Shown: positions 52,779 through 61,981 of the stretch, piece after piece
How the letters are laid out: every line of letters starts with the position of its first letter
Numbering within the stretch: position 1 is the stretch's first letter
NCBI RefSeq assembly: GCF_030954495.1
Contig: NZ_JAVHUW010000084.1
Location: forward strand, 62,001 to 126,000
Source: Candidatus Desulfosporosinus nitrosoreducens
GTDB lineage: Bacteria > Bacillota > Desulfitobacteriia > Desulfitobacteriales > Desulfitobacteriaceae
Length of the DNA stretch: 64,000 nt
Direction of reading: 5' to 3'
Translations under genes and position numbers: made by a program
Notes under the pieces: generated by a model
What the model was told of the DNA's origin: nothing
The model's database searches: none
The model's input: the letters and a program-made list of their open reading frames with translations, nothing else

Positions 52779-53801
52779 TTAAAGTTCACCCTGGAAGAAA
52801 ATGTTTAAAGTGACGGCACTTGCTCCGTTAACCGCACTATAGTAAACACGGGCGTACTTGAGGAATATAGAGGAGACCAAAGTCGCCAAACCGTTTTGAC
52901 TGAGGGTAACCGGTCCGGCTTCATTAATCCAGGTTGTAGAATCCGGACTGATTTGCAGCGAGACTAAGGCCTGGGCATTGGCCACAGTGGAGGCGTTGAC
53001 TACGCCAAAGGTCCAAGTTTGTACACCAATGACATCATAAGTGGTGTCAGGACTGCCTGCAGTATCCGTAATATTGGCCCGGGTAGCCGAGACATCGGTT
53101 GTTCCTCTGGAAATGGCGAGTCCGGTTGAGGTTATTAAAAGTCCGTCGGCCGGGGCCGTTACGGCAAGACCGGTGCTGGTAATAGTTAAACCGTTTGTTG
53201 GCGGAGTGATCGCCAAACCATCGGCAGAGGCAGTAACCGTCAGGCCATTCACCGGGGCCGTCACAGCGAGCCCGGTGCTGGTAATGGTTAAACCGTTTGT
53301 TGGCGGAGTGATCGCTAAACCATCGGCAGAGGCAGTAACTGTCAGGCCATTCACCGGAGCCGTCACAGCAAGACCTGTGCTGGTAATGGTCAAACCGTTT
53401 GTTGGCGGAGTGATCGCTAAACCATCGACGGAGGCAGTGACTGTCAGACCATTGGCCGGAGCCGTCACAGCGAGTCCTGTGCTGGTAATGGCTAAACCGT
53501 TTGTTGGCGGAGTAATGGCCAAACCATCGGCAGAGGCAGTGACCGTCAGGCCATTGGCCGGAGAGGTTACAGCAAGGCCGGTGCTGGTGATAGTTAAGCC
53601 GTTTGCCGGTGGGGTAATCGCCAAACCATCGGCGGAAGCGGTGACCGTCAGACCATTAGCGGGAGCTGTCACGGCAAGACCTGTTGATGTGATTGCTAAA
53701 TTGCCCGAGGAATCTGTGTTAAACGGGGTACTTGTGTTGCTGCCAAAAATCTGAACTTTGGCTTGTTCAGGTGTATCCTGAAATATTTTATAGTTAGGCA
53801 A
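52779..53801 (-). CDS. Thr-rich repeat surface-type protein with DUF6385-like C-terminus
   Basis: A 340-residue protein without signal peptide, anchor motif or membrane segment. After a short head (about 1-37) come five full 34-residue repeats and a partial sixth (residues 38-229), each built of 7-9-residue strands GLAVTAPAN, GLTVTASAD, GLAITPPAN, GLTITST. Each repeat has seven Thr and about two Ser. The C-terminal domain (about 250-340, LQISPDSTTWINEAGPVTLS, ending NIFFQGEL) is shared with the protein at 60837; I recall it as DUF6385. TTG start behind GAAAGGGGAG. The repeats look like a beta-fibre and good O-glycosylation targets for the transferases beside it. A spore-surface location is inferred from the missing signal. 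Confidence 0.75.
   Translation of the reverse strand: MPNYKIFQDTPEQAKVQIFGSNTSTPFNTDSSGNLAITSTGLAVTAPANGLTVTASADGLAITPPANGLTITSTGLAVTSPANGLTVTASADGLAITPPTNGLAITSTGLAVTAPANGLTVTASVDGLAITPPTNGLTITSTGLAVTAPVNGLTVTASADGLAITPPTNGLTITSTGLAVTAPVNGLTVTASADGLAITPPTNGLTITSTGLAVTAPADGLLITSTGLAISRGTTDVSATRANITDTAGSPDTTYDVIGVQTWTFGVVNASTVANAQALVSLQISPDSTTWINEAGPVTLSQNGLATLVSSIFLKYARVYYSAVNGASAVTLNIFFQGEL
53115..53690 (-). repeat. 102-bp tandem repeats in the surface-protein gene
   Basis: Five complete 102-bp units in phase with codons, plus a shortened sixth, encode the 34-residue repeats. The units differ at scattered bases, mostly silent or Ala/Val/Thr changes, so the array is under some selection and not newly amplified. 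Confidence 0.9.
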
Positions 53802-53871
53802 CTAGAATTTCTCCCCTTTCTAAAGTTAGTGCATATCATGGAATGAGCTGGATCTTAGCTGGTATAGCTTA

Positions 53872-53898
53872 TTCCATTGAAATGGAAATTGTATACAA
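53872..53898. promoter_or_regulatory. two palindromes in the divergent promoter of the glycosylation locus
   Basis: TTCCATT-GA-AATGGAA (53872-53887) is followed directly by TTGTATACAA (53889-53898). They lie between the minus-strand repeat protein and the first plus-strand glycosyltransferase and may coordinate both. Confidence 0.45.
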
Positions 53899-53947
53899 AT
53901 TCTTTTGGTATAAATTCCTTTAATCCTAACTTAAAGGAGAAAGTGAT

Positions 53948-55918
53948 TTGTCTATGTCAGGGAAAATAAGTCTATGTATGATTGTTAAAAATGAACAAGA
54001 AAATATTCGAAGGTGCCTGCAAAGTGCGGTCAACTGGGTTGATGAAATTATTGTGATTGATACCGGATCGACAGATAATACTTGTGAGATCGCCCGGACT
54101 TTCGGAGCCAAAATCTACTCTTTTCCTTGGGATAACAATTTCAGCACCGCCAGAAATGCCTCTCTTGAACAAGCAAGCGGGGACTGGATCTTATTTTTAG
54201 ATGCTGATGAAGAACTGCAGTTAGACTATCCGCACGCTTTGAGTGACCTTGTTTCTACAGAGCATGAGGGCTTTTTTATAAAAATCATAAATTATATCGG
54301 TAAAGAAAACTGGGTTGAAACAAGCCCGGACTTGGTATTTCGCCTTTTCCGCAACAAACCGGAATACCGGTTTGCAGGAGCGGTTCATGAACAAATCGTT
54401 GATAAACTGTTGCTGAACAATCCTCAAGCCAGCTTCCAGATAGCCGGAGGTTTATCTATTCTGCATTATGGCTATTTAGAGCAGCAAATTAAGGATAAGG
54501 ACAAGAAAAACCGGAACCTAAAACTCATTGAGGAAGAACTGAAACAAAAACCTAACGATTCTCTGTTGCTCTATCATTATGGAGTGGAGTTGTTTCGAGC
54601 GGAAAAATTTTCTGAAGCTGCCCTGGTTTTCATCCGGACAGCTAACGCTACAAAGCCGGAAACTATTTACTTTCCCAAGCTAATCCGTTACCTGGTTATG
54701 TCTCAGCAAAGCGCCCGGGAATATGCTCAGGCTCTCCATGCTCTTGAGTTAGGTTTGCAATTTTTTCCGGACTATGCCGATCTCTATTACTATAAAGGCT
54801 TAATTCATTTGGAACTGAAAAATTTCGCCCTGGCCCAAGAGGCCTTGCAAATGGCCGTTACAATGCCGGAGCAACCTCCTCAGTACGCTTCCTTTGGCGG
54901 GGTGAGAGGATTCAGGTCATTTTATCACTTGGGCAATATAGCGGAGCGCTTCTTAGATGAAGAAGAAGCTTTGAAGTATTATATTTTAAGTTTGCGGGAC
55001 AATCCTGAATTCCGACATTCTCTGGAGAGGATTATAGGCATTTTAAATCCGGCCAAATATCCTGAGGATACCAAGGAAAGCTTAGAAAGAGTCTTTAAGT
55101 TTTGCTCCCCTCAGGCCAGCCTAATGCTGGCTGAAATTTATCTGAAGCAGGAATCCTATAAACTTTGCCTGGAACAATTAGAGAAGATCGCCGACCCAAG
55201 CCCGCAAAATAATCTTTGGAAGATCATCTGTCAAATCCAAGAAAAGAAACACTTTCCGGCCTTGCGAGCCCTGGCGGGCTATTCCCCGGATAACCCTTTA
55301 TATCCCTTGGCAAAACTGAATGAGCTCATGTCTTACTGGATTCAAAATAAAAAACAAAAAAGTTTAGGCTTAATCTCTGAATTGAAAGACCTGAAACTTT
55401 CTGCGGAGACCGGCAAGGTGCTTGATCTAATCGCACGGAATATCACCCACACGAGCACCTTCCCTTACAAATTTGCGGGTGAGGGATGGTATTTGCTTCA
55501 AGATATTATAAAACGTCTGGTCTATCTTAAAGACATTGAAAAAGTAGAGGATCTGCTTGGTAAGACCGATCTGAAATCCGCTGATGAGCAAACAATTTTA
55601 AATTTGGCCAGATCTTTGCTGAATCAAGGTTATTCTCAAACGGCTAAAGAATGTTTGAGCTCCCTGGCTGAGATCAAGGACCCGGAAACCTATTATCTTT
55701 TGGGGGAAATTGCTTTAGTGCAGAACAATTATGCCGAGGCGGAAAACTACTTTTTACAAGCAATTCATCTCACCGAAGATGAACCGAAATACTATGTGAA
55801 ATTAAAGAACTTGTATCAAGAGTGGCGTTCTGATTTATTAAAGAGGGCTCTTGAGCGTTATCCCGAGGAAGAGATATTTCGTTCTTGGCAGGGAGGTCAG
55901 AAGGTTGATGGACGATAG
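53948..55918 (+). CDS. GT2 glycosyltransferase with TPR tail, first copy
   Basis: A 656-residue cytosolic protein. The GT2 domain (about 1-230) has ISLCMIVKNEQENIRRCLQS, EIIVIDTGSTDNT, the DxD in ILFLDADEELQ and AGAVHEQIV near its end. The rest is alpha-helical tetratricopeptide-like repeats (for example ADLYYYKGLIHLELKNFALA, DPETYYLLGEIALVQNNYAE). GT2-TPR enzymes such as SunS glycosylate proteins or peptides, the repeats helping to bind the acceptor. TTG start seven bases after AAAGGAGA. The next gene overlaps by 11 bp. It and its two neighbours are paralogs. Confidence 0.85.
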   Translation: MSMSGKISLCMIVKNEQENIRRCLQSAVNWVDEIIVIDTGSTDNTCEIARTFGAKIYSFPWDNNFSTARNASLEQASGDWILFLDADEELQLDYPHALSDLVSTEHEGFFIKIINYIGKENWVETSPDLVFRLFRNKPEYRFAGAVHEQIVDKLLLNNPQASFQIAGGLSILHYGYLEQQIKDKDKKNRNLKLIEEELKQKPNDSLLLYHYGVELFRAEKFSEAALVFIRTANATKPETIYFPKLIRYLVMSQQSAREYAQALHALELGLQFFPDYADLYYYKGLIHLELKNFALAQEALQMAVTMPEQPPQYASFGGVRGFRSFYHLGNIAERFLDEEEALKYYILSLRDNPEFRHSLERIIGILNPAKYPEDTKESLERVFKFCSPQASLMLAEIYLKQESYKLCLEQLEKIADPSPQNNLWKIICQIQEKKHFPALRALAGYSPDNPLYPLAKLNELMSYWIQNKKQKSLGLISELKDLKLSAETGKVLDLIARNITHTSTFPYKFAGEGWYLLQDIIKRLVYLKDIEKVEDLLGKTDLKSADEQTILNLARSLLNQGYSQTAKECLSSLAEIKDPETYYLLGEIALVQNNYAEAENYFLQAIHLTEDEPKYYVKLKNLYQEWRSDLLKRALERYPEEEIFRSWQGGQKVDGR

Positions 55919-57671
55919 GATTTCCCTGACCATGATCGTTAAAGATGAACAAGCCCATTTAGCAGCCTGCTTAGACAGGGTCCGAGATCAAGTTGACGAA
56001 ATCATTATTGTCGATACGGGTTCTGCGGATGATACAGTGGCAATCGCCCGACGCTATACCCCTCATGTTTTTTTATATCCCTGGAAGGGCGATTTCAGTG
56101 CGGCACGCAACTATGCGATTTCTAAAGCAAGCTGTGCCTGGATCTTTTGTTTGGATGCCGATGAAGTTTTCCTCCCGGAGACGGGAAATCTCAGAGAGAT
56201 CCTGCGCAAGCATCAAGGCTGCGAGGCTTTCTTGCTCCCTCTAGAAAATCCTACGGTTGATGCTGCCGGTTATGTTAATCGTTTTCATGTTCTCCGTTTA
56301 TTCAAAAACAAGGACTGCTATCGCTTTTTCGGAATTATTCATGAACAGGTAAAGGTTCGGGATGCCCGTTTAGTCCAAATTGTCCAAGGTCCTATCCTTC
56401 GCCACCGGATTCCTTCTCCCACTCTGCGCAAGCGAAAACGCGCCCGCAACCTGAAGCTTTTGCACAGAGCTTTGAGTCGGGACCCGCAAAATCCTTTTCT
56501 TCATTATTATCTTGGGCTTGAATGGCTCATGTTGAACAAACCTGAAAAATCCTTGCCCTATCTGAAAGTATCTTACGAGCTGCTAACGGACGATAATCTT
56601 TTGCTGAAGGCACCTGCTTTGCGTTGCCTGGTTATTTGTTTAAAGAGCCTGGGTAAGTTTGAAGAAGCACTCATCCTCTGTTTAGAGGCTGATTTTAAAT
56701 ACCCGGAATTTACGGACATCTATTTTCTAGCGGGTACCCTTTGGGCGGAGAAGGGGGAATTTGCTTTAGCCATAAAATGGCTGAAGCAGGCCTTGCAGTG
56801 TGGAGAGCCGCCGGCTGTTTACAGTCATATGCTGGGTGCGGGAAGTTTTCTCAGCCATTATTATTTAGGCTACTGTTATGACATGCTGGGAGATGGGGAA
56901 ACCGCCTGCCGGCATTATGAAGCTGCCCTCGCTTTAAATTCCCAATACACCTTGCCACTCCCTAACTTATTTCTGAATTTGCGGGTAAGGAAAGGGTTTC
57001 TCGCGGCCTATAACTATTTTGCTGACCAGGGCTTCTTCGACAATCTGGAGTTTTCTTTGATCCTGGCGGAAGAGTTCTTTCAAGCCGCTTACCCCGGCTG
57101 GGCGAAAGAAATTCTGCAAAGACATGTTTTTGAACTGGAAGCCAAGGGTAAATCATTCTTCTATCAGGTTTTCTTTAACTTAGGCAGGTATGCTTTATGT
57201 GCCGGAGAACTGAAAAAAGCCCGGGATTTTCTGGGCGAAATTCCGCCGGAGAGCGAATTTTATGGTCAAGGGCAAGTTGAAGTGATATTTAGCCTGCTCC
57301 TGGGCGGCTATTACAATGAAGCAAGAGACAGAGCGCTGAGCCTTTGGCAGCAAGGTAAGCTGCGGGCGGAAGCCTATTTAGCGTTGAAGCTTATAAAAGG
57401 AATGCAAAATGAGGATGTTAAGCTGCTGCTGCCGGAAACGATTCGGGGGTGCGATTTGAGCACGATAGGTCTTGCCTGGTTCAGAGAGATGTTGGGATTC
57501 CTGCCGCCATTGAGCTGGAGCCCTCAATATTCTTGTTTCCTGCGTTCTCTGCAGTCCTTATTAGTTAACCTTTCCCCGCAATCCGCTGGGGAAATGATCA
57601 ATTTAATCGCGGAAAAGAAAAAAGAGACTGAAGCGTCTTTTAAGTATAAATTTGGCGGGATATTGCCATGA
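55908..57671 (+). CDS. GT2 glycosyltransferase with TPR tail, second copy
   Basis: A 587-residue paralog of the preceding gene. The GT2 domain reads RISLTMIVKDEQAHLAACLD, EIIIVDTGSADDT and IFCLDADEVFLPE, with IIHEQVKV near its end. The tail has TPR-like helices (NPFLHYYLGLEWLMLNKPEK; YLGYCYDMLGDGETACRHYE). Its ATG lies inside the end of the first gene, so translation is coupled; a start at 55851 further upstream is unlikely. Different acceptors or successive sugars for the three copies are possible. No membrane segments are seen. Confidence 0.85.
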   Translation: MDDRISLTMIVKDEQAHLAACLDRVRDQVDEIIIVDTGSADDTVAIARRYTPHVFLYPWKGDFSAARNYAISKASCAWIFCLDADEVFLPETGNLREILRKHQGCEAFLLPLENPTVDAAGYVNRFHVLRLFKNKDCYRFFGIIHEQVKVRDARLVQIVQGPILRHRIPSPTLRKRKRARNLKLLHRALSRDPQNPFLHYYLGLEWLMLNKPEKSLPYLKVSYELLTDDNLLLKAPALRCLVICLKSLGKFEEALILCLEADFKYPEFTDIYFLAGTLWAEKGEFALAIKWLKQALQCGEPPAVYSHMLGAGSFLSHYYLGYCYDMLGDGETACRHYEAALALNSQYTLPLPNLFLNLRVRKGFLAAYNYFADQGFFDNLEFSLILAEEFFQAAYPGWAKEILQRHVFELEAKGKSFFYQVFFNLGRYALCAGELKKARDFLGEIPPESEFYGQGQVEVIFSLLLGGYYNEARDRALSLWQQGKLRAEAYLALKLIKGMQNEDVKLLLPETIRGCDLSTIGLAWFREMLGFLPPLSWSPQYSCFLRSLQSLLVNLSPQSAGEMINLIAEKKKETEASFKYKFGGILP

Positions 57672-59224
57672 ACAATTCAGGGGTGAGCTTGTGTATGATC
57701 ACTAAAAACGAAGAGGATTTTATCTCTGCGTGTTTAGAGAGCGTCGAGAATTTGGTTGAAGAAATAATTGTGGTCGATACCGGTTCCACGGATCGCACCC
57801 CTGAATTGGTATTGGCAAAAGGAGGTAAGCTGCTGAGGCTTGCCTGGAATGAGGATTTTGCCCGGGCCCGCAATGCTTCCTTACTCCAGGCTTCATGTCC
57901 CTGGATCTTGGTTCTGGATGCCGATGAGATTTTAGAACCTGTAAATCAAGATTATTTTAGGAGCCTTCTTGAAGACGAAACAGCGGAAGGTTATTTCCTG
58001 AATATCGTAAGTGTGAACGAGGATGGATCTGAGTTAAATAAAGACCAGGTTGTTCGTTTATTTCGCAATAAACCCGAATATATCTTTGAAGGAGCTATTC
58101 ATGAGCAAATTGCGCCCAGTATCCTGCGGTATTCAGGAGGGGAAGGCCTGCGGCTAGCGGAGCTTTCCCTGAGGCATCTGGGCTATGCCGGCAAGGTTAT
58201 CTCCCGGAAGGGAAAAACCAGCCGCAATAGGCAAATTATCCGGAAACAGCTTGCGAATAATCAGAAGGATAAATTTTTGTGGTATTGCTTAGGTCTTGAG
58301 TGTTATCAGGAAGGCAATCTTGAAGAAGGTTTAAGTCATATGCATAAGGCTCTCAGGCTAATGTCCGGCTCTGAAGGGTATTTTAGCGACCTTCTCCTGG
58401 CAATCGGCTCAGGATATCTGAAATTAGGCGAGTGGGAGAAGCTTTTGAGCTTCACGGAGCAGGCCTTGGTTATGTTGCCCCATAATCCGGATTTTTTGGC
58501 TTTAAGTGGTCTGGCCAGCTTAGGATTGGGAAACTACCGGGAGGCCGCAAAGAATTTGGAAATCGGCCTTCAAGCGGGAGATATCAGCCTTATCCCGGTT
58601 TCCAAATTGTATAGTTTGCTTGGAGATCTCTTTAACCTTCAAGAAAACTCTTCTGATGCGGAGAGCAACTTAGTCCCCTTGGAATTCTATCTTTGTGCCC
58701 TTAAATCGGCTCCTCATGATTTATACCCTTTAGGCCAGATAATCGGGCTATGGCAGAAGTCTTTGGAGATTTTTAACCTTACAGAGGTGAGCCAGTTTAT
58801 TACTCCAGATAAGCTGCTTTATTTATACAATCAAGTAGAGCATGGAGAAGAGAAATATCAAGTTTTAGCCCCAATTTTGCTGTTGTTGGGTATCTGGCAA
58901 AAAGTCCCGCCCAAGGATGCCTTAGTGGAATCCACATCGCCCCAAGTGGGCGGGGAGATTGGCGGGGAACTGTTTTTTCTGTGCAAGGAGTTGGTGAAAA
59001 GCTTAAACCGTCAAGCTTTTCCCACAGGTTTGGCTGAGAGCCGGAAGGGTTTACTAATCCTTGCGGCCAAGGAATTAGAGATCAGAGGAGAAATGTTGAA
59101 GAGAACGTTTGCTTTAAATATGACCTTGTTTTTGGCAGAGTTTCAGAGTCTGCTCAGAAAGCTCCTGTATTTTTATATCAAGGCAGCTATGAACCCTTAC
59201 GTTCCCGCTCTTTTTCAAGCATAA
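57668..59224 (+). CDS. GT2 glycosyltransferase with TPR tail, third copy
   Basis: A 518-residue paralog. GT2 marks are VSLCMITKNEEDFISACLES, EIIVVDTGSTDRTPEL and ILVLDADEILEP, with GAIHEQIAPS. The TPR part is shorter than in the others (FLWYCLGLECYQEGNLEEGL; LALSGLASLGLGNYREAAKN). Its ATG overlaps the previous stop (ATGA). The GC-rich C-terminal 100 residues resemble nothing I know. It ends 95 bp before the next transferase. Confidence 0.85.
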   Translation: MNNSGVSLCMITKNEEDFISACLESVENLVEEIIVVDTGSTDRTPELVLAKGGKLLRLAWNEDFARARNASLLQASCPWILVLDADEILEPVNQDYFRSLLEDETAEGYFLNIVSVNEDGSELNKDQVVRLFRNKPEYIFEGAIHEQIAPSILRYSGGEGLRLAELSLRHLGYAGKVISRKGKTSRNRQIIRKQLANNQKDKFLWYCLGLECYQEGNLEEGLSHMHKALRLMSGSEGYFSDLLLAIGSGYLKLGEWEKLLSFTEQALVMLPHNPDFLALSGLASLGLGNYREAAKNLEIGLQAGDISLIPVSKLYSLLGDLFNLQENSSDAESNLVPLEFYLCALKSAPHDLYPLGQIIGLWQKSLEIFNLTEVSQFITPDKLLYLYNQVEHGEEKYQVLAPILLLLGIWQKVPPKDALVESTSPQVGGEIGGELFFLCKELVKSLNRQAFPTGLAESRKGLLILAAKELEIRGEMLKRTFALNMTLFLAEFQSLLRKLLYFYIKAAMNPYVPALFQA

Positions 59225-59319
59225 CTATTTAGTGTCAGAGTTGGGTGCCTGTTCGAAAGCAGAGGCATTTTCTGCTTAGATGTTTTACTTTTTCTCCACA
59301 CTAAAGGAGGCGGAGTCTA

Positions 59320-60840
59320 TTGAAGCGTGTGTTGTTGGCAAGCCCGGTTAAACAAAAAAAGGAAATCCTTTGTGAATTTTTAGAGTCCCTTGACCGCCTG
59401 ATTCTTGAGGGAATTTCTTTGGACATGGTTTTTATTGACGATAATAACAATCATAAGCTTCTGTTAGAATACCGGAAGGGGAAAGGGAATGTCTTAGTTT
59501 TAGCTGAGGATGGAAATGACAGTTATGTTTGTGATGAAACTACTCATCGCTGGCAAGAAAGCCTTATCTGGAAGGTAGCGGAATTGAAGAACCGCTTTCT
59601 CGCTTTGGCCCTTGAGGGAGATTATGACTATCTCTTTCTTGTCGATTCAGACCTTTATCTGCAAGCGCAAACCTTGATTCACTTGATTAGTCTCGGCAAA
59701 GACATTGTTTCGGAAGTTTTTTGGACTCGCTGGGAGCCTGAGCTGCCACCGCTTCCTCAAGTCTGGGTGGGAGACCAGTACCGTCTCTTTGCACTGGAGC
59801 GTGAAGAAGAGCTTAGCGATCAGGAGAAAAGCAAGAGAACTCGGGAATTTCTGAAGATGTTAAAGCTACCTGGGACTTATAAGGTAGGAGGACTTGGCGC
59901 TTGTACGCTTCTCAGCCAAAAGGCTTTACAAGCTGGGGTATCCTTTGAGGAAATTTATAATCTGGGATTTATCGGGGAAGACAGGCATTTTGGCATCCGG
60001 GCCGTTGCTCTGGGGTTTGAACTCTATGCCGATACTCATTATCCCCCGTTCCATATTTACCGGGAATCGGAATTGTCCAATCTAACTGCTTTCAAACAGT
60101 CTAAATCCCTCGCGCGTCCGCTTGTGTCACTCAAGAGAACAAAAGGCTTATTAACCTTAGCCATGCTTGTCCGCAATGAGGCTGAGCGTTATCTCGAACA
60201 GGTTCTGACACAGGCTAACCAATTGGCCGACTATGTCGTTATTTTAGATGATGCCAGCGAAGATAAGACTGTAGAACTCTGTGAGGAAATTCTCGCCGCA
60301 ACTCCCCACCGTATCCTCTCTCAGCCTGTGGCGGGATTTAATAATGAAGTGATACTGCGGAAAAAACTTTGGCAGATGGCCATGGCCTCTGAAAGCGAGT
60401 GGATTCTGATTTTGGATGCGGATGAAATCTTTGAAACAAAGGCGGTCACGGAACTTCCTCAGCTCCTGGGAAATGCCCGGGGAATTGATTGTTTTTCTTT
60501 CCGGCTTTATGATATGTGGAACGTAAATTATTATCGCGAAGATCAGTATTGGCAAGCCCATAAGGTTTACCGTCCTCTGATAGTCAGAAAGATACCTGAC
60601 TTTAAAGAGAAATGGCAGGAAACTCCCCAGCATTGCGGACGCTTCCCCTTGAATATTGCGGAGTTAAAGGGTGCGGTCAGTGATTTGAGAGTTAAGCATT
60701 TAGGATGGCAGAAAGCCGAAGACCGGTTAAGGAAATATTATCGGTATAAGGAGCTTGACCCTCAGGCCCTATATGGGATTAAAGAGCAGTATGAGTCGAT
60801 CCTTGCTCCTCAACCCAATTTAATACCTTGGGCAGACTAG
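59320..60840 (+). CDS. protein with two glycosyltransferase domains
   Basis: A 506-residue protein that joins two different transferase domains. The N-terminal one (about 1-255) has VFIDDNNNHKLL, a DxD in YLFLVDSDLYLQAQTLIHLI and FIGEDRHFGIRA, similar to Anp1/Mnn9-like or related GT-A enzymes. The C-terminal one (about 280-480) is GT2: LLTLAMLVRNEAERYLEQVL, VVILDDASEDKT and WILILDADEIFETKA. TTG start behind GGAGGCGGAG. One polypeptide could add two sugars in succession. Its stop codon overlaps that of the convergent DUF6385-like gene. Confidence 0.82.
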   Translation: MKRVLLASPVKQKKEILCEFLESLDRLILEGISLDMVFIDDNNNHKLLLEYRKGKGNVLVLAEDGNDSYVCDETTHRWQESLIWKVAELKNRFLALALEGDYDYLFLVDSDLYLQAQTLIHLISLGKDIVSEVFWTRWEPELPPLPQVWVGDQYRLFALEREEELSDQEKSKRTREFLKMLKLPGTYKVGGLGACTLLSQKALQAGVSFEEIYNLGFIGEDRHFGIRAVALGFELYADTHYPPFHIYRESELSNLTAFKQSKSLARPLVSLKRTKGLLTLAMLVRNEAERYLEQVLTQANQLADYVVILDDASEDKTVELCEEILAATPHRILSQPVAGFNNEVILRKKLWQMAMASESEWILILDADEIFETKAVTELPQLLGNARGIDCFSFRLYDMWNVNYYREDQYWQAHKVYRPLIVRKIPDFKEKWQETPQHCGRFPLNIAELKGAVSDLRVKHLGWQKAEDRLRKYYRYKELDPQALYGIKEQYESILAPQPNLIPWAD

Positions 60841-61853
60841 CTTTGTCCTTGAAACCAAATTGTCAAAGAAGTCGGTATACTAGCCCGATATACTAAACGG
60901 TTAAAGCGCAAGAACCTATTGGGGGTAAAGACCGACAACTCTCCGGGGGAAACAGTCTGAGCTTGAGTATCGACGGACCAGACTGTTCCTTCAGGGCTTA
61001 CCTCAAGATTCATTTGCGCTGCTTCGGAACCGGTATTCAAAACTGCAAAAGAATAAACACTATAATTAGAAACATCTCTTGCTGAACTGGGCTGTGGAGC
61101 AGAAGCTGCTTCTACATTTTCTACATAATCAATAAATTTTCTTCCGGCAATCCGAACAAGCATTGAACCGTCGGGGGAAGATAAAATATTGTTTCCCGAA
61201 CTGCTGTAAACTCTCACTCCATCTTGGGCAGGGGTCAGGTTTCGGATATCGCCAGTCACGTCGGCGTGAACTTCGACATTTACCGGCGGAACCGGACCCA
61301 TAATCTTTACCGGCACGATACCTTGAATCTGGCCCACGGATTCCACATGTCTGACATAGATCTGTCCTTTATCATCCAGCCTTAAAACCCGCAAAGGATA
61401 AAGACGGTAAGCGCTGATATCATAGATTACAAGCTTGCCCTGCCCCAGAATACCGGCCTCAATCCGCAATGCTGTTGTCCCGACGGGAGTTGCCAATACT
61501 TTATTAAAGGTCTGGGGCTCGGCACTAGGGGTCAATGAAAAAGCCAGTTGCTGAACGGCCCCCAGATAAATTCGAGCATAAACAGGGACGCCGGCGGGTT
61601 CGGTATTGAGGGTTATCCGGAGTTCCCAGCGCTGATTTTCACCGGCCTGTACCGGGACATTGACTGCTTGCATAATCCCCGCTTTTGGTCCGCCGGGATG
61701 TTCAATTTCTATAGCCCGGCTTTCGCCCTCCTGCTCTAACCATTTCCAAATTGTCGTCTGATCCCCGCCGCTTTTATCCCAACCATCAGGAAAATTCCCC
61801 ATCTCATTGGGATAGTTAAAGAGACTATTATAGACTTGGTTAACCAGATCCAC
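60837..61853 (-). CDS. CBM-like and DUF6385-like surface-type protein
   Basis: A 338-residue protein with no signal peptide. The N-terminal 150 residues (NYPNEMGNFPDGWDKSGGDQ; NQRWELRITLNTEPAGVPVY) have the jelly-roll look of a carbohydrate-binding module. The C-terminal 90 residues (SFAVLNTGSEAAQMNLEVSP, ending SLTIWFQGQS) match the end of the repeat protein at 52779, so the two belong to one family. GTG start with GGTGG nearby. The two family members bracket the four glycosyltransferases, which suggests substrate proteins around their modifying enzymes. Confidence 0.72.
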   Translation of the reverse strand: MDLVNQVYNSLFNYPNEMGNFPDGWDKSGGDQTTIWKWLEQEGESRAIEIEHPGGPKAGIMQAVNVPVQAGENQRWELRITLNTEPAGVPVYARIYLGAVQQLAFSLTPSAEPQTFNKVLATPVGTTALRIEAGILGQGKLVIYDISAYRLYPLRVLRLDDKGQIYVRHVESVGQIQGIVPVKIMGPVPPVNVEVHADVTGDIRNLTPAQDGVRVYSSSGNNILSSPDGSMLVRIAGRKFIDYVENVEAASAPQPSSARDVSNYSVYSFAVLNTGSEAAQMNLEVSPEGTVWSVDTQAQTVSPGELSVFTPNRFLRFNRLVYRASIPTSLTIWFQGQS

Positions 61854-61981
61854 TCTACCACCAGCCCTTTTAAAGATGTGCAGGCTTAAGTATTTCTATT
61901 GCATACTATATTCAAGACGGTTCAGGACTGTTAAATACATTTTGGTTTTAAGAGCCTGCTTCAATATATAAAGATATAAAG

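Noticed and set aside
53115..53690. CRISPR-like array
   Set aside because: The repeats are 102 bp, directly adjacent, in codon phase and without unique spacers; they encode a protein.
53041..53754. 237-codon open frame on the plus strand opposite the repeat array
   Set aside because: It is a mirror of the 102-bp repeats; the minus-strand frame has the start site, an N-terminal head and a C-terminal domain shared with another protein.
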